Positions 47,280 to 56,888 of a DNA stretch of 64,000 nt are shown here, piece by piece. Positions within the stretch are counted from its first letter, which is position 1. The number at the start of each line of letters is the position of its first letter. The notes beneath the pieces are model-generated. The model was not told where the DNA came from and made no database searches. It saw only the letters and a list, made by a program, of their open reading frames with translations. A program made the translations under genes and the position numbers. This DNA comes from Chromatiales bacterium (GTDB lineage: Bacteria > Pseudomonadota > Gammaproteobacteria > UBA6429 > Thiohalophilaceae), in the NCBI GenBank assembly GCA_027076325.1, contig JALTJZ010000018.1, positions 69,045-133,044 on the forward strand, in the 5' to 3' direction.

Positions 47280-49898
47280 ATGTTAATCAATAGCACAGAA
47301 ATCAAAAATACAGATACTTATCTTAAGAAAAGTATTTATGATTCACTTTCTTATTTTAAGGTCGACTCCAGTAAAGGGCTCTCAAGCACGGAAGCTCAGG
47401 AAAGGCTGAATTATTTTGGTGATAATGAGATAGATGAAAAAGAAGAGCCTCTTTGGCACCGAATTCTTCGGCGTTTCTGGGGACCTATCCCGTGGATGAT
47501 TGAGATTGCTGCCCTGCTCTCTGCATTTGTGCAAAGGTGGGAAGACTTTATCATTATATCCATCATGTTACTGGTTAATGTAGGGCTTGATTTTTTTCAG
47601 GAACATAAAGCACTGAACGCGCTTAAAGCATTAAAGCAGAAACTTATTTTTGAAGTGCGCGTATTACGTGATGGAAACTACCAGTTAGTACCGGCTCGGG
47701 CACTGGTTCCCGGTGATATTATCAAGCTGCGTATCGGTGATGTACTCCCTGCTGATGTGCAGTTACTTAAAGGTGACTACCTTTCTATTGATGAATCTTC
47801 ACTCACAGGAGAATCATTACCCGTTACCAAACGTCAAGCAGATATTGCGTATAGTAGTACGGTGATAAAACAGGGGGAAATGCAGGCACTCGTTGTTAAC
47901 ACCGGCCGCCATACCCGTTTTAATGCTGTGATTTCCCTGGTGGCCAAGGCTTCCTTGGAGGAACGTAGCCATTTCCAGAAAATGGTGATGAAAATTGGTA
48001 ACTTCCTTATCTTTATCACCCTGGTACTGGTTGCGCTCATTCTGGTTGTTGGACTATTTCGTCATGAAGAACTTCTTGAAGTTGCTCGATTCTCTCTGGT
48101 ATTGACGGTTGCCGCCATACCTGTTGCATTACCTGCCGTTCTTTCCGTTACGATGGCTGTTGGCGCAGTCAGTCTTGCAAAACGGCAAGCCATTGTTTCT
48201 CGATTGACTGCAATTGAAGAGCTTGCTGGTGTCGATATATTTTGCTCAGACAAAACAGGTACATTAACAAAAAATAAGATGCAGGTTGCTGAGCCAATGC
48301 TATTTAGTGGCATCAGTGAAAAAGAATTGTTTACCTATGCGGTGCTTGCTTCCAACATTGACAACCATGACCCGATTGAAATCCCGTTATTTCATTATCT
48401 GGATAAAAATTATCCTGACAGCAATTGGCAACAATGGGAAAAACAAAAAATAACTCCCTTTGATCCCGTTAAAAAGTTTACCTCAGCAGAGGTAATATAC
48501 CAGGGTGAGAATATTCATATTTATAAAGGCGCACCTCAGGTTATTCTGGAGATTGCAGGAACTTCCGAAAACGAATTAATTACCATTAACAATAGCATTA
48601 ATTTATTTGCAAGCAAAGGTTACCGAACGCTGGCCGTGGCAATTAAAAAAGCTAAAGATAATATTAAGCTCATTGGTTTAATTCCTCTTATTGATCCGGA
48701 AAGGGAAGATTCTGCACAAGTGATCCAGTCAATGAAGGATCATGGTGTTCAGGTAAAAATGATTACCGGGGATAATATTGCGATTGCCAAAGAAATTGGA
48801 CGTCGGCTTGGCTTAAACACACGAACAATGCGCGCCAAAGAACTGGAAGGTAAAAGTAGTAACCAGTTGCTGGATCTTTCCAGGGCACTGAGTTCTGCAA
48901 TTTATCAACGACTGTATCCTGAAGCTTCTCAGGAAGCAGCTCAAAAATTTTCCACAGATGTCATGCAGAGCCTGGAGGAGATTTATGATGTTAACTCATT
49001 ACAACAGGCATTTATTCATACCCATGAGTCAACATTGATAGACACACTTGAATCCGTAGACATATTTGCAGAGGTTCGTCCTGAAGACAAATACACCATC
49101 ATAGAAAATCTGCAAAAGGCCGGGCATATCGTGGCAATGACAGGCGATGGTGTCAATGATGCCCCTGCTCTTAAAAAGGCTGATTGTGGTTTTGCAGTTT
49201 CCAATGCAACAGATGCAGCCCGTGCTGCTGCTGATATTATTTTAACTTCCCCTGGCCTTTCTGTTATTAACCACGCCATTGAACAGGCTCGTATAACTTT
49301 TGAACGAATGAAAAGTTATGCAACGTTTCGTGTTGCCGAAAGTATACGTATTATCCTGTTTATGGCGCTCAGCATCGTAGCCTTTAACTTCTACCCTATT
49401 TCTACATTAATGATTATTTTACTGGCACTGCTTAATGATATTCCCATTCTAGCGATTGCCTATGATAACACCCGAATCAGCGACAAGCCTGTCAAATGGA
49501 ATATGAAGACCTTATTAACAATCTCATCTGTATTAGGTCTTGCAGGTGTCGCATCCTCCTTTATGCTGTTTTTTTATCTGCGCAAACAGGGCTTTGATGA
49601 CGACCTGATTCAAAGTATGATCTTCCTGAAGTTAATTATTGCCGGACATAGTACACTCTATATTACCCGAGTAGATAACTGGTTCTGGAAACGCCCTTGG
49701 CCTTCTCCACTACTATTTTATGCAACCTTTGGCACCGAGATAATTGGTACACTCGCTGCTGTTTATGGACTGTTTATTACACCTATTGGTTGGGAATATG
49801 CTCTCTATATCTGGCTTTATGCTGCCGCCTGGTTTTTAATAAATGATGCAATTAAAATTACTGCTTATCAATTTTTGAATAATAAAACAGTACAATGA
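47280..49898 (+). CDS. Plasma-membrane-type H+-ATPase (P-type ATPase, class IIIA)
   Basis: 872-residue proton-exporting P-type ATPase. There is no N-terminal metal-binding domain; the start leads to LSSTEAQERLNYFGDNEIDEKEEPLW. DESSLTGESLPV, the membrane motif VAAIPVALPAVLSVTMAVGA, phosphorylation site Asp324 in CSDKTGTLTKNKM, KGAPQVILE, MITGDNIAIAKEIGRRLG and VAMTGDGVNDAPALKKADCG are all present. The PVALPAV helix and overall length fit yeast/plant-like proton pumps that also occur in some bacteria and archaea. It is followed by an APC permease 93 bases later. No clear Shine-Dalgarno is seen. Confidence 0.9.
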   Translation: MLINSTEIKNTDTYLKKSIYDSLSYFKVDSSKGLSSTEAQERLNYFGDNEIDEKEEPLWHRILRRFWGPIPWMIEIAALLSAFVQRWEDFIIISIMLLVNVGLDFFQEHKALNALKALKQKLIFEVRVLRDGNYQLVPARALVPGDIIKLRIGDVLPADVQLLKGDYLSIDESSLTGESLPVTKRQADIAYSSTVIKQGEMQALVVNTGRHTRFNAVISLVAKASLEERSHFQKMVMKIGNFLIFITLVLVALILVVGLFRHEELLEVARFSLVLTVAAIPVALPAVLSVTMAVGAVSLAKRQAIVSRLTAIEELAGVDIFCSDKTGTLTKNKMQVAEPMLFSGISEKELFTYAVLASNIDNHDPIEIPLFHYLDKNYPDSNWQQWEKQKITPFDPVKKFTSAEVIYQGENIHIYKGAPQVILEIAGTSENELITINNSINLFASKGYRTLAVAIKKAKDNIKLIGLIPLIDPEREDSAQVIQSMKDHGVQVKMITGDNIAIAKEIGRRLGLNTRTMRAKELEGKSSNQLLDLSRALSSAIYQRLYPEASQEAAQKFSTDVMQSLEEIYDVNSLQQAFIHTHESTLIDTLESVDIFAEVRPEDKYTIIENLQKAGHIVAMTGDGVNDAPALKKADCGFAVSNATDAARAAADIILTSPGLSVINHAIEQARITFERMKSYATFRVAESIRIILFMALSIVAFNFYPISTLMIILLALLNDIPILAIAYDNTRISDKPVKWNMKTLLTISSVLGLAGVASSFMLFFYLRKQGFDDDLIQSMIFLKLIIAGHSTLYITRVDNWFWKRPWPSPLLFYATFGTEIIGTLAAVYGLFITPIGWEYALYIWLYAAAWFLINDAIKITAYQFLNNKTVQ

Positions 49899-49991
49899 AA
49901 ATTATCATCGCTACATTTCTGGTTATAGAAAGGCTGAAAACTGGGCTGATAATATATACCACCCACAAAAAATAATTGGCAAAAGCTCACT

Positions 49992-51290
49992 ATGCATAAA
50001 TCAAAAACACCCATAGGATTCTGGTCGGCTGTTTCAATGGGTATCGGTGCCATGGTGGGCGCAGGTATCTTTGCTCTATTAGGTGAAGCCAGTGCTATCT
50101 CCGGCAGTGCGGTTTATATTTCATTTATTATTGGTGGCATAATAGCCCTGTTCAGTGGTTATTCCTTTGGAAAGCTAGGTGCGCATTACCCTTCTTCCGG
50201 TGGCATTGTTGAATATTTATCACAATCTTATGGTGTCGGCTTTTTTACCGGCACAATGAGTATTATGCTTTACTTTGCAGCGGTTGTTTCTTTAAGCCTT
50301 ATTGCTAAAGCATTTGGGAATTATGCCGTTACGTTTATATCTGCTCAAACCTCTTATTTCTGGCATCATTTATTTTCTATTGGCATTGTTCTTTTATTTG
50401 TTGTTATTAACCTCAAAGGCGCAAAAGATGTTGCAGCATGGGAACGGATCACCGTTGCAATTAAATTTTTAGTTTTAAGTGGCTTGTCTGTTGCCGGCAT
50501 TGTATACCTGAACCCTGCTCTTTTGTCACCCAGCCATTACCCGCCTGCTAATGACATATTTTTTAGCCTTGCCATTACTTTTTTTGCTTATGAAGGCTTT
50601 CGAGTGATTACCAATACCGCAGAAGATATGCCAGACCCTTCAAAGACCCTGCCAGCAGCAATAATGACTGCGATTGTATTAGTGATGATTCTTTATGTTA
50701 CCGTTGCTTTTGCCGTTTTTGGGAACTTACCAACAGACAAAGTGATTGCGGCTAAAGACTTTGCACTAGCAGAGGCCGCTTTACCTATCTTTGGCCAGAC
50801 CGGTTTTACAATTGTCGCCATTACCGCGCTTATTGCAACAGCATCTGCAATCAATGCCAACTTGTATGCCGTTACTAACGTTACCTACCAGTTAGCCAAA
50901 GATGGAGAATTACCTTCGGTGTTTGGCAAACCCATTGCGCATAGCAAAGAAGGCCTGCTGATTAGCGGTGTGTTGATTATTATTTTATCATTATTATTTG
51001 ATTTATCTGAAATAGCAGCCATTGGTTCGATTTCAATCCTGTTTGTTCATGCAGTTACCCATATTGGTCATTTAAGGGTTATTTCCAAAACAGGCGCCTC
51101 ACGCTTACTTGTTTTACTTGCCGCTATTTTTAGTTTAGTCGCAATGGCGCTTGCACTTTTTTATGTAAGCAAGGACTCCAACCGTGTTATTCTGGTTCTC
51201 GCTGGTTTTATAACTATTGCTGCCTCAGCTGAAATAATATTACAGAAAATCGCAAAAAGAGAAGTACAGCCTCGAATAGTAAAACACTAG
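49992..51290 (+). CDS. APC-superfamily amino-acid permease
   Basis: 432 residues with about 12 membrane helices. Helix 1 has the unwound GAMVGAGIFALLGEA motif of the APC fold. ITFFAYEGFRVITNTAEDMPDPSKTLPAA is the conserved helix 6-to-7 loop. The closest known families are cationic or general amino-acid transporters. It may use the proton gradient of the preceding H+-ATPase; this is inference from adjacency. Substrate unknown. Confidence 0.87.
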   Translation: MHKSKTPIGFWSAVSMGIGAMVGAGIFALLGEASAISGSAVYISFIIGGIIALFSGYSFGKLGAHYPSSGGIVEYLSQSYGVGFFTGTMSIMLYFAAVVSLSLIAKAFGNYAVTFISAQTSYFWHHLFSIGIVLLFVVINLKGAKDVAAWERITVAIKFLVLSGLSVAGIVYLNPALLSPSHYPPANDIFFSLAITFFAYEGFRVITNTAEDMPDPSKTLPAAIMTAIVLVMILYVTVAFAVFGNLPTDKVIAAKDFALAEAALPIFGQTGFTIVAITALIATASAINANLYAVTNVTYQLAKDGELPSVFGKPIAHSKEGLLISGVLIIILSLLFDLSEIAAIGSISILFVHAVTHIGHLRVISKTGASRLLVLLAAIFSLVAMALALFYVSKDSNRVILVLAGFITIAASAEIILQKIAKREVQPRIVKH

Positions 51291-51351
51291 CCGTGTTGTT
51301 GAAAAACCCTATAATAATACTAACAATAAAATTCAAACCACACTTTAAAGC

Positions 51352-51807
51352 ATGTTGCATACATTAAAACTTCTATTACCGGCATTATTACCTTCCTGGA
51401 ATTTTTTTGATGTGATTGCACCCTCACCACGTATTCAGTTTTCCCTGTTAAGTAAAAAAGATGAAACACCTGAGGAATGGCAGGAGTTCAGGCCACGCCC
51501 GGCAAAACTTACCTTTATACAAATGCTAAAGCGACTGCTCTGGAATCCAAAATGGAATGAGTCACTGTTTATGGTGAGCTGTGCTGAACGTATTATTGCG
51601 CAGCCTGCTCAACGAATACAGCAACACAGTGAAGATGAAATATTAAAACGTATTATACGGATACTACCGGAAAGCAATTTAAACTTAGCAACAGCAAACT
51701 ATCTGCAATTTCGGTTGGTGCTGGTACAAAGACAAGGTGAACAGCTACAGCATGAAATTGTTTTTTATTCACGCATACAGGCACTTATTCGAGATGATAA
51801 ACCGTGA
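51352..51807 (+). CDS. Uncharacterised protein, first gene of a DCC/HTTM-like operon
   Basis: 151 residues, no recognisable domain and no clear membrane helix apart from a hydrophobic start (LKLLLPALLPSWNFFDVI). Charged segments such as FRPRPAKLTFIQMLKRLLWNPKWNESLF follow. Its last four bases (ATGA) overlap the next gene, so the two are translationally coupled. It probably works with the membrane protein and DCC protein that follow; I know no function. Confidence 0.7.
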   Translation: MLHTLKLLLPALLPSWNFFDVIAPSPRIQFSLLSKKDETPEEWQEFRPRPAKLTFIQMLKRLLWNPKWNESLFMVSCAERIIAQPAQRIQQHSEDEILKRIIRILPESNLNLATANYLQFRLVLVQRQGEQLQHEIVFYSRIQALIRDDKP

Positions 51808-52493
51808 ATTTTGACCTTGCCATTCGCCTAACTGAAATTCTCGCCGGGTTTGCCCTTGCCCAGCAAAGTATTGAGCACTTAACAACCTTTGCTAATGAGC
51901 GGCGTTTATTTTTACCCCGACTGCTGTTAGCAATACTGTTAATTTTAGGCATCCAGACCGTCTGGGTAACCAGCTTGTTACTGTTATTGGGGCTTGCTAT
52001 TTTACACCGTTTTCAGGGACCTTATAACGGCGGTGCAGATCGCATGAGTTTACTGATTCTGTTTTGCCTGTGGCTGGCCCTGATTGCACCCACTCGTTAC
52101 TGGCAGGAAGTTGCCTTTGGTTATCTTGCTCTGCAACTGGTTTTATCTTATTTTATTTCTGGCTGGGTAAAGGTTGTTAACCCGGACTGGCGTAGTGGCC
52201 AGGCCTTATCCGATGTTTTTCAATTTTCTGCTTACCCCGTTAGTGAGTCACTCCGGCAATGGGTTGAATCACCTCGCTTGCTTTTTGCGATGTCATGGGG
52301 GGTGATGCTTTTTGAATTACTCTTTCCGTTTGCTTTACTGTCAACAACTAGTCTGAACATTGCACTTATTATTACAGCCAGCTTTCATTTTTCAAATGCC
52401 TGTTTGTTTGGGTTGAATCGGTTTTTCTGGATATGGATTGCCGCCTACCCAGCCATCATCTGGTTTCAATTGCGCATTTTCGCTACACTTTAA
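51804..52493 (+). CDS. Multi-pass membrane protein, HTTM/VKGC-like
   Basis: 229 residues with about six hydrophobic helices. The tail SNACLFGLNRFFWIWIAAYPAIIW resembles the HTTM family (related to vitamin K gamma-carboxylase), where FxW...YP patterns are common. SGWVKVVNPDWRSGQAL is another family-like loop. It overlaps the preceding gene by 4 bases and is followed 27 bases later by a DCC1-like protein, a frequent partner of HTTM proteins. Activity unknown. Confidence 0.7.
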   Translation: MNFDLAIRLTEILAGFALAQQSIEHLTTFANERRLFLPRLLLAILLILGIQTVWVTSLLLLLGLAILHRFQGPYNGGADRMSLLILFCLWLALIAPTRYWQEVAFGYLALQLVLSYFISGWVKVVNPDWRSGQALSDVFQFSAYPVSESLRQWVESPRLLFAMSWGVMLFELLFPFALLSTTSLNIALIITASFHFSNACLFGLNRFFWIWIAAYPAIIWFQLRIFATL

Positions 52494-52520
52494 GTATCTC
52501 GCTTAGCAGCCGCATTAAAA

Positions 52521-52928
52521 ATGAATCAAAACAAAATACTTTTAATTTATGATAAAGAATGTCCTGTTTGTCGCTATTATTGCCAGGTCATTCGTATTCG
52601 AAAAACGCTGGGGCAACTTAAAACAATCAATGCCCGCGAGAATTCAGACGTACGCGATGAAATAACCCGGCAAGGCCTGAATATAGATGAAGGTATGGTT
52701 TTAAAAATAAATAATATATTTTATTCCGGTTCCGATGCCATACAGATACTGGCGCTCATCAGCACCCGCTCAGGCATACTTAATCGCCTTAACTACTGGC
52801 TGTTTAAATCAAAAACGGTTTCTGCTGCTCTTTATCCCGTTCTGCGTTTCTGCCGTAATGCTCTTTTAAGAATGCTTGGAAAAACCAGAATTAATAACCT
52901 GAAACAGTCACAAAATAATGATGTTTGA
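52521..52928 (+). CDS. DCC1-like thiol-disulfide oxidoreductase family protein (DUF393)
   Basis: 135 residues beginning NKILLIYDKECPVCRYYC, the family's D-x-x-C-x-x-C motif near residue 11. Later comes YSGSDAIQILALIS, the typical second motif with a GxDAIxxL pattern. Likely a thioredoxin-like oxidoreductase. It is the third gene of the operon and probably acts on or with the HTTM-like membrane protein. No signal peptide. Confidence 0.85.
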   Translation: MNQNKILLIYDKECPVCRYYCQVIRIRKTLGQLKTINARENSDVRDEITRQGLNIDEGMVLKINNIFYSGSDAIQILALISTRSGILNRLNYWLFKSKTVSAALYPVLRFCRNALLRMLGKTRINNLKQSQNNDV

Positions 52929-53097
52929 TTAGGGGGGGGCTGTTAATCTCTCAGATTTTAGGCTGATTTTGAGAAAATTTTAGCCCACATAAGACAATAG
53001 ATGAAAGATCAACAGTCCCAAGTGACAACTAAACCCTTTTAAAAATGCAACTTCTTCTGTACTATTTTATCTGTCCATTTACTTAGAGCAGCCCTGC

Positions 53098-53427
53098 ATG
53101 CCACGAATTTTATTTATAGCCCTGTTCATCAGCACCTTCTTCCAGATTGCCTGCACCTGGGCACCACTGTCACAACGTGGTGAAAAGGTTCGTGTGCTGG
53201 AACCGTATGAAATAAATAGTTGTGTTAAAAAAGGCAAAACAACGGTCTCTGTGCGCGCTAAAGTGGCCGGTATTGAACGAAACAAGAAAGACGTTAGCAA
53301 AGAGCTCGAACGCCTGGCCAGGAATGCAGCGCCGGATCTTAATGGCGATACCGTGGTTGCCGCTTCTCCCATTAAAAAGGGGAAGCAAACCTTCCATATT
53401 TACAAATGTGTTGATCCTCAAAATTAA
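53098..53427 (+). CDS. DUF4156 lipoprotein
   Basis: 109-residue envelope lipoprotein. A signal peptide ends in QIAC with Cys19 as the lipidated residue. The rest, VRVLEPYEINSCVKKGKTTVSV and LERLARNAAPDLNGDTVVAASPIKKGKQTFHIYKC, matches DUF4156, with two conserved Cys that may pair. Function unknown. It converges on the TauE gene with a 32-base gap. Confidence 0.83.
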   Translation: MPRILFIALFISTFFQIACTWAPLSQRGEKVRVLEPYEINSCVKKGKTTVSVRAKVAGIERNKKDVSKELERLARNAAPDLNGDTVVAASPIKKGKQTFHIYKCVDPQN

Positions 53428-53459
53428 TATTTTCTCACTCTGAACATAAGCAAAACCTG

Positions 53460-54215
53460 TTACAGTGTACCGAGAATTAACTTCAGCCCAACCAGGATCG
53501 TCACAATCTCAAAAGTGCGTTTAATCAGTTTGTTAGACTTAACAATTGACAAATGTGCCCCAACATAACCCCCAAGAAGAGAGCCTACCAGTAATACCGG
53601 TATCCAGTCCCATTGCACCTCTGTTTGTAAGACCAACGTTAACGCACCACTACCATTCCAGAATAACCCAACCAGAACCAGTGTATAAGCAACGGCTGAT
53701 TTGTAGTCCAGGCCAAACCAGTAAACAAGCCAAAGTGTGACGAACAGCCCTGTTCCCGAAGTTAAGGATCCGTTTAAAATACCGATAAAGAATATGACGG
53801 AGCTGCCGATTAAATATCCTGCAAGGCTACGGTTTTTTAACCACAGCTGCTGTCCCAGCGCAGGGCTCAACCAGGAATAAATGCCTAAGCCAATAGTGAG
53901 TACACCCAATGATACTGTTGCCAGCTTATCGGGAACTTGCAGGATAATATTGGCGCCAAGCACCACACCTGGTAAACCCGAGGCCAGAATAACAGCTGAA
54001 AAACGTAAATTCAGCGTTCGCTCGCGGCAATGCCTTAACGTTGCGCCCACACCCAGCGCCACCGTTGCTATTTTGTGGGTTGCAAGTGCGATACTAAAGG
54101 GTAAACCAAGAAACAACAGTACCGGTAATTGTAATAAACCTGCGCCACCGCCCACAAAAGCAGAAAATGCATTGGCAAGGAACGAAACTAAAAGTAAGAT
54201 AAGGTAATCTAACAT
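53460..54215 (-). CDS. Sulfite exporter TauE/SafE family membrane protein
   Basis: 251 residues, about eight membrane helices arranged as two repeats. The first repeat is LVSFLANAFSAFVGGGAGLLQLPVLLFLGLP and the second begins GILNGSLTSGTGLFVTLWLV; the G-rich GGGAGL and TSGTGL loops are the family hallmarks. Members export sulfonates, sulfite or other anions. Substrate cannot be told. Single gene. Confidence 0.87.
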   Translation of the reverse strand: MLDYLILLLVSFLANAFSAFVGGGAGLLQLPVLLFLGLPFSIALATHKIATVALGVGATLRHCRERTLNLRFSAVILASGLPGVVLGANIILQVPDKLATVSLGVLTIGLGIYSWLSPALGQQLWLKNRSLAGYLIGSSVIFFIGILNGSLTSGTGLFVTLWLVYWFGLDYKSAVAYTLVLVGLFWNGSGALTLVLQTEVQWDWIPVLLVGSLLGGYVGAHLSIVKSNKLIKRTFEIVTILVGLKLILGTL

Positions 54216-54245
54216 CAGGTATAAGTGTAAAACATTAAAAGCAAT

Positions 54246-54884
54246 ATGTACCCAACTATGTATAAGTTATCGATAAGAATCAGCTTAATATTTTTTATTA
54301 GCACCGCCTACCTTAGTCCTGCACAGGCAACAATTAAATGCTGGAAAAACGATGAAGGTGTCCGAGAATGCAGCTTTACGGTTCCACTTAAATACAGAGG
54401 CCGTGAAATACAGGTTATGAATTCGCAAGGCCAGGTAATACGAACCATCCCGGCCGATAAAACCCCCGAAGAAAAGAAAAAAGCGGCCGAACTAGCAAAA
54501 ATAGAAGCCGAGGAAAAGCGTAAAAAGGATGAACAGCGTCGTAAAGATATTATTTTACTCAATACATTTACTACCGTAGACGATATTATCCTTAGCCGGG
54601 ATGCTAAAATAACCGCCATTGAAAGCATTATAAAGATTTCTGAAAGCAACCGGGAAAAACAGCAAAAAATACTCGATAAACACACTCAACGTGCTGGTAA
54701 TTTTGAACGTAAAAGCAGAAAAGTCCCGGACTCTATATTAAAAGAAATTGAAAAATCCAAAAATCAGATAAAAACGATTAACAACTTTATTGAAAACCGA
54801 AAACAGGAAAAACTGCTGATTTATCAGAAATACGAAAAGGATATTAATCGGTTTAAAAAGTTGAAGTCCCTCCGACCACATTAA
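54246..54884 (+). CDS. Secreted protein with DUF4124-like start and long coiled coil
   Basis: 212 residues. There is a signal peptide to about residue 28 (ISLIFFISTAYLSPAQA). A short IKCWKNDEGVRECSFTVPLKY segment resembles the DUF4124 periplasmic module, with two Cys that could form a disulfide. From about residue 70 it is highly charged (PEEKKKAAELAKIEAEEKRK) and should be a long coiled coil. Two starts are possible (54246 and 54258); neither has a clear ribosome site. Function unknown. Confidence 0.72.
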   Translation: MYPTMYKLSIRISLIFFISTAYLSPAQATIKCWKNDEGVRECSFTVPLKYRGREIQVMNSQGQVIRTIPADKTPEEKKKAAELAKIEAEEKRKKDEQRRKDIILLNTFTTVDDIILSRDAKITAIESIIKISESNREKQQKILDKHTQRAGNFERKSRKVPDSILKEIEKSKNQIKTINNFIENRKQEKLLIYQKYEKDINRFKKLKSLRPH

Positions 54885-54908
54885 CTGTCATTTCTAGCTA
54901 CCCGCCTG

Positions 54909-55520
54909 CTATTTAAATACCAACGTTATAACACGCCAGTGATCTTGCCAGTTATCTAATGGTGACTGTTTAAAACGACTACGTACACATTGGTTAATGT
55001 GCCCTTCAGCCAGGCTTAACATCATATTGGCAAGCGCCTGTACTGAAATATCCAGGCTAAACTCTGCATTCATTTCACCTTCACGTAATACCTGCTTCAA
55101 TTGTGTTTCAAAACGTTCAAAAAATTTTGCAATGCGCAAGCGTAAACGTTCCGTTTCACCTGTTAAAGCCTCACCGGTTAATAGTCGTGTCATCCCGGCG
55201 TTCTTTTCTGCAAAGGTAAGCAGTAGTTTTAATATTTGTTCACAGCGTACTCGCGATGACTTTTCTTCATTCAAAATACGATTAATTAAACCAAAAATAG
55301 AGTCTTCAATAAATTCGATCAAGCCTTCAAACATTTTGGCTTTACTTGGAAAATGCCGATACAGGGCTGCTTCTGAAACACCCACCGCTTTAGCCAGCCC
55401 CGCTGTAGTAATTCGCTCACCCGGACTCTCTTCTAACTGACGCGCTAGCGCTTCGAGTATTTGTTGTCGACGGGAGGGTTTATCCGCCCCTGGTTTAGCA
55501 GTTAATTCTGAATGTGCCAT
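54909..55520 (-). CDS. slmA: Nucleoid occlusion factor SlmA (TetR family)
   Basis: 203 residues. SlmA binds chromosomal sites and blocks FtsZ assembly over the nucleoid. The TetR helix-turn-helix ITTAGLAKAVGVSEAALYRHFPSKAKMFEGLIEFIED is characteristic of SlmA, including the FPSKAKMFEGLI extension. It starts 6 bases after argB on the minus strand, the conserved argB-slmA order. Confidence 0.94.
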   Translation of the reverse strand: MAHSELTAKPGADKPSRRQQILEALARQLEESPGERITTAGLAKAVGVSEAALYRHFPSKAKMFEGLIEFIEDSIFGLINRILNEEKSSRVRCEQILKLLLTFAEKNAGMTRLLTGEALTGETERLRLRIAKFFERFETQLKQVLREGEMNAEFSLDISVQALANMMLSLAEGHINQCVRSRFKQSPLDNWQDHWRVITLVFK

Positions 55521-55526
55521 TTCAAT

Positions 55527-56426
<900 letters not shown>

Positions 56427-56583
56427 TTAGTTAGTTAATGTTCACTTCGTTGGTAGTAAAGTAATGGTAACTGAGGAATCTTATAATAACAATAGGGGAA
56501 AGGCGATGCGCATAGCGACTGTTAGGCTTCGTGCCTCAACACCAAACGACACAATTTCTACAATGTAAAATACAACCCAGAGG

Positions 56584-56814
56584 CTGAGGGATCCCCACAA
56601 AATTTAGCGTTGCCTGTCTTTGCGAGGAAACAATGAAAAACACCTGTTTTTCAGTATTGACACGGCAATTTTATGATTAAACGTTATCAACTTGAGATTG
56701 CCGCCGTCACTTTGTTCCTTCGCAATGACCACGTTTTATTCCAGTATTGATACCTGTATTTTTAAACGATTATTTTTGATTACTTTTTGCTGAAAGTTCC
56801 AGGGGATACCCCAG
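56584..56814. mobile_element. MITE-like element, copy B (231 bp, 9-bp target duplication)
   Basis: Flanked by ACCCAGAGG (56575-56583) and ACTCAGAGG (56815-56823), a target duplication matching at 8 of 9 bases. The left end CTGAGGGATCCCC and the right end GGGGATACCCCAG are inverted repeats that continue as ACAAAATTT and AAAGTTCC. The interior is the reverse complement of copy A at 45359-45541, including CATTGCGAAGGAACAAAGTG and GCAATCTCAAGTTGATAAC, plus about 46 bases missing from A. No coding frame. It separates argB from algC. Confidence 0.8.
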
Positions 56815-56888
56815 ACTCAGAGGGATTTAGAACACCATCTACCAAAACACATCACGGGGCAGACTTGCGCCTGCCGTGGGTATTGCAG

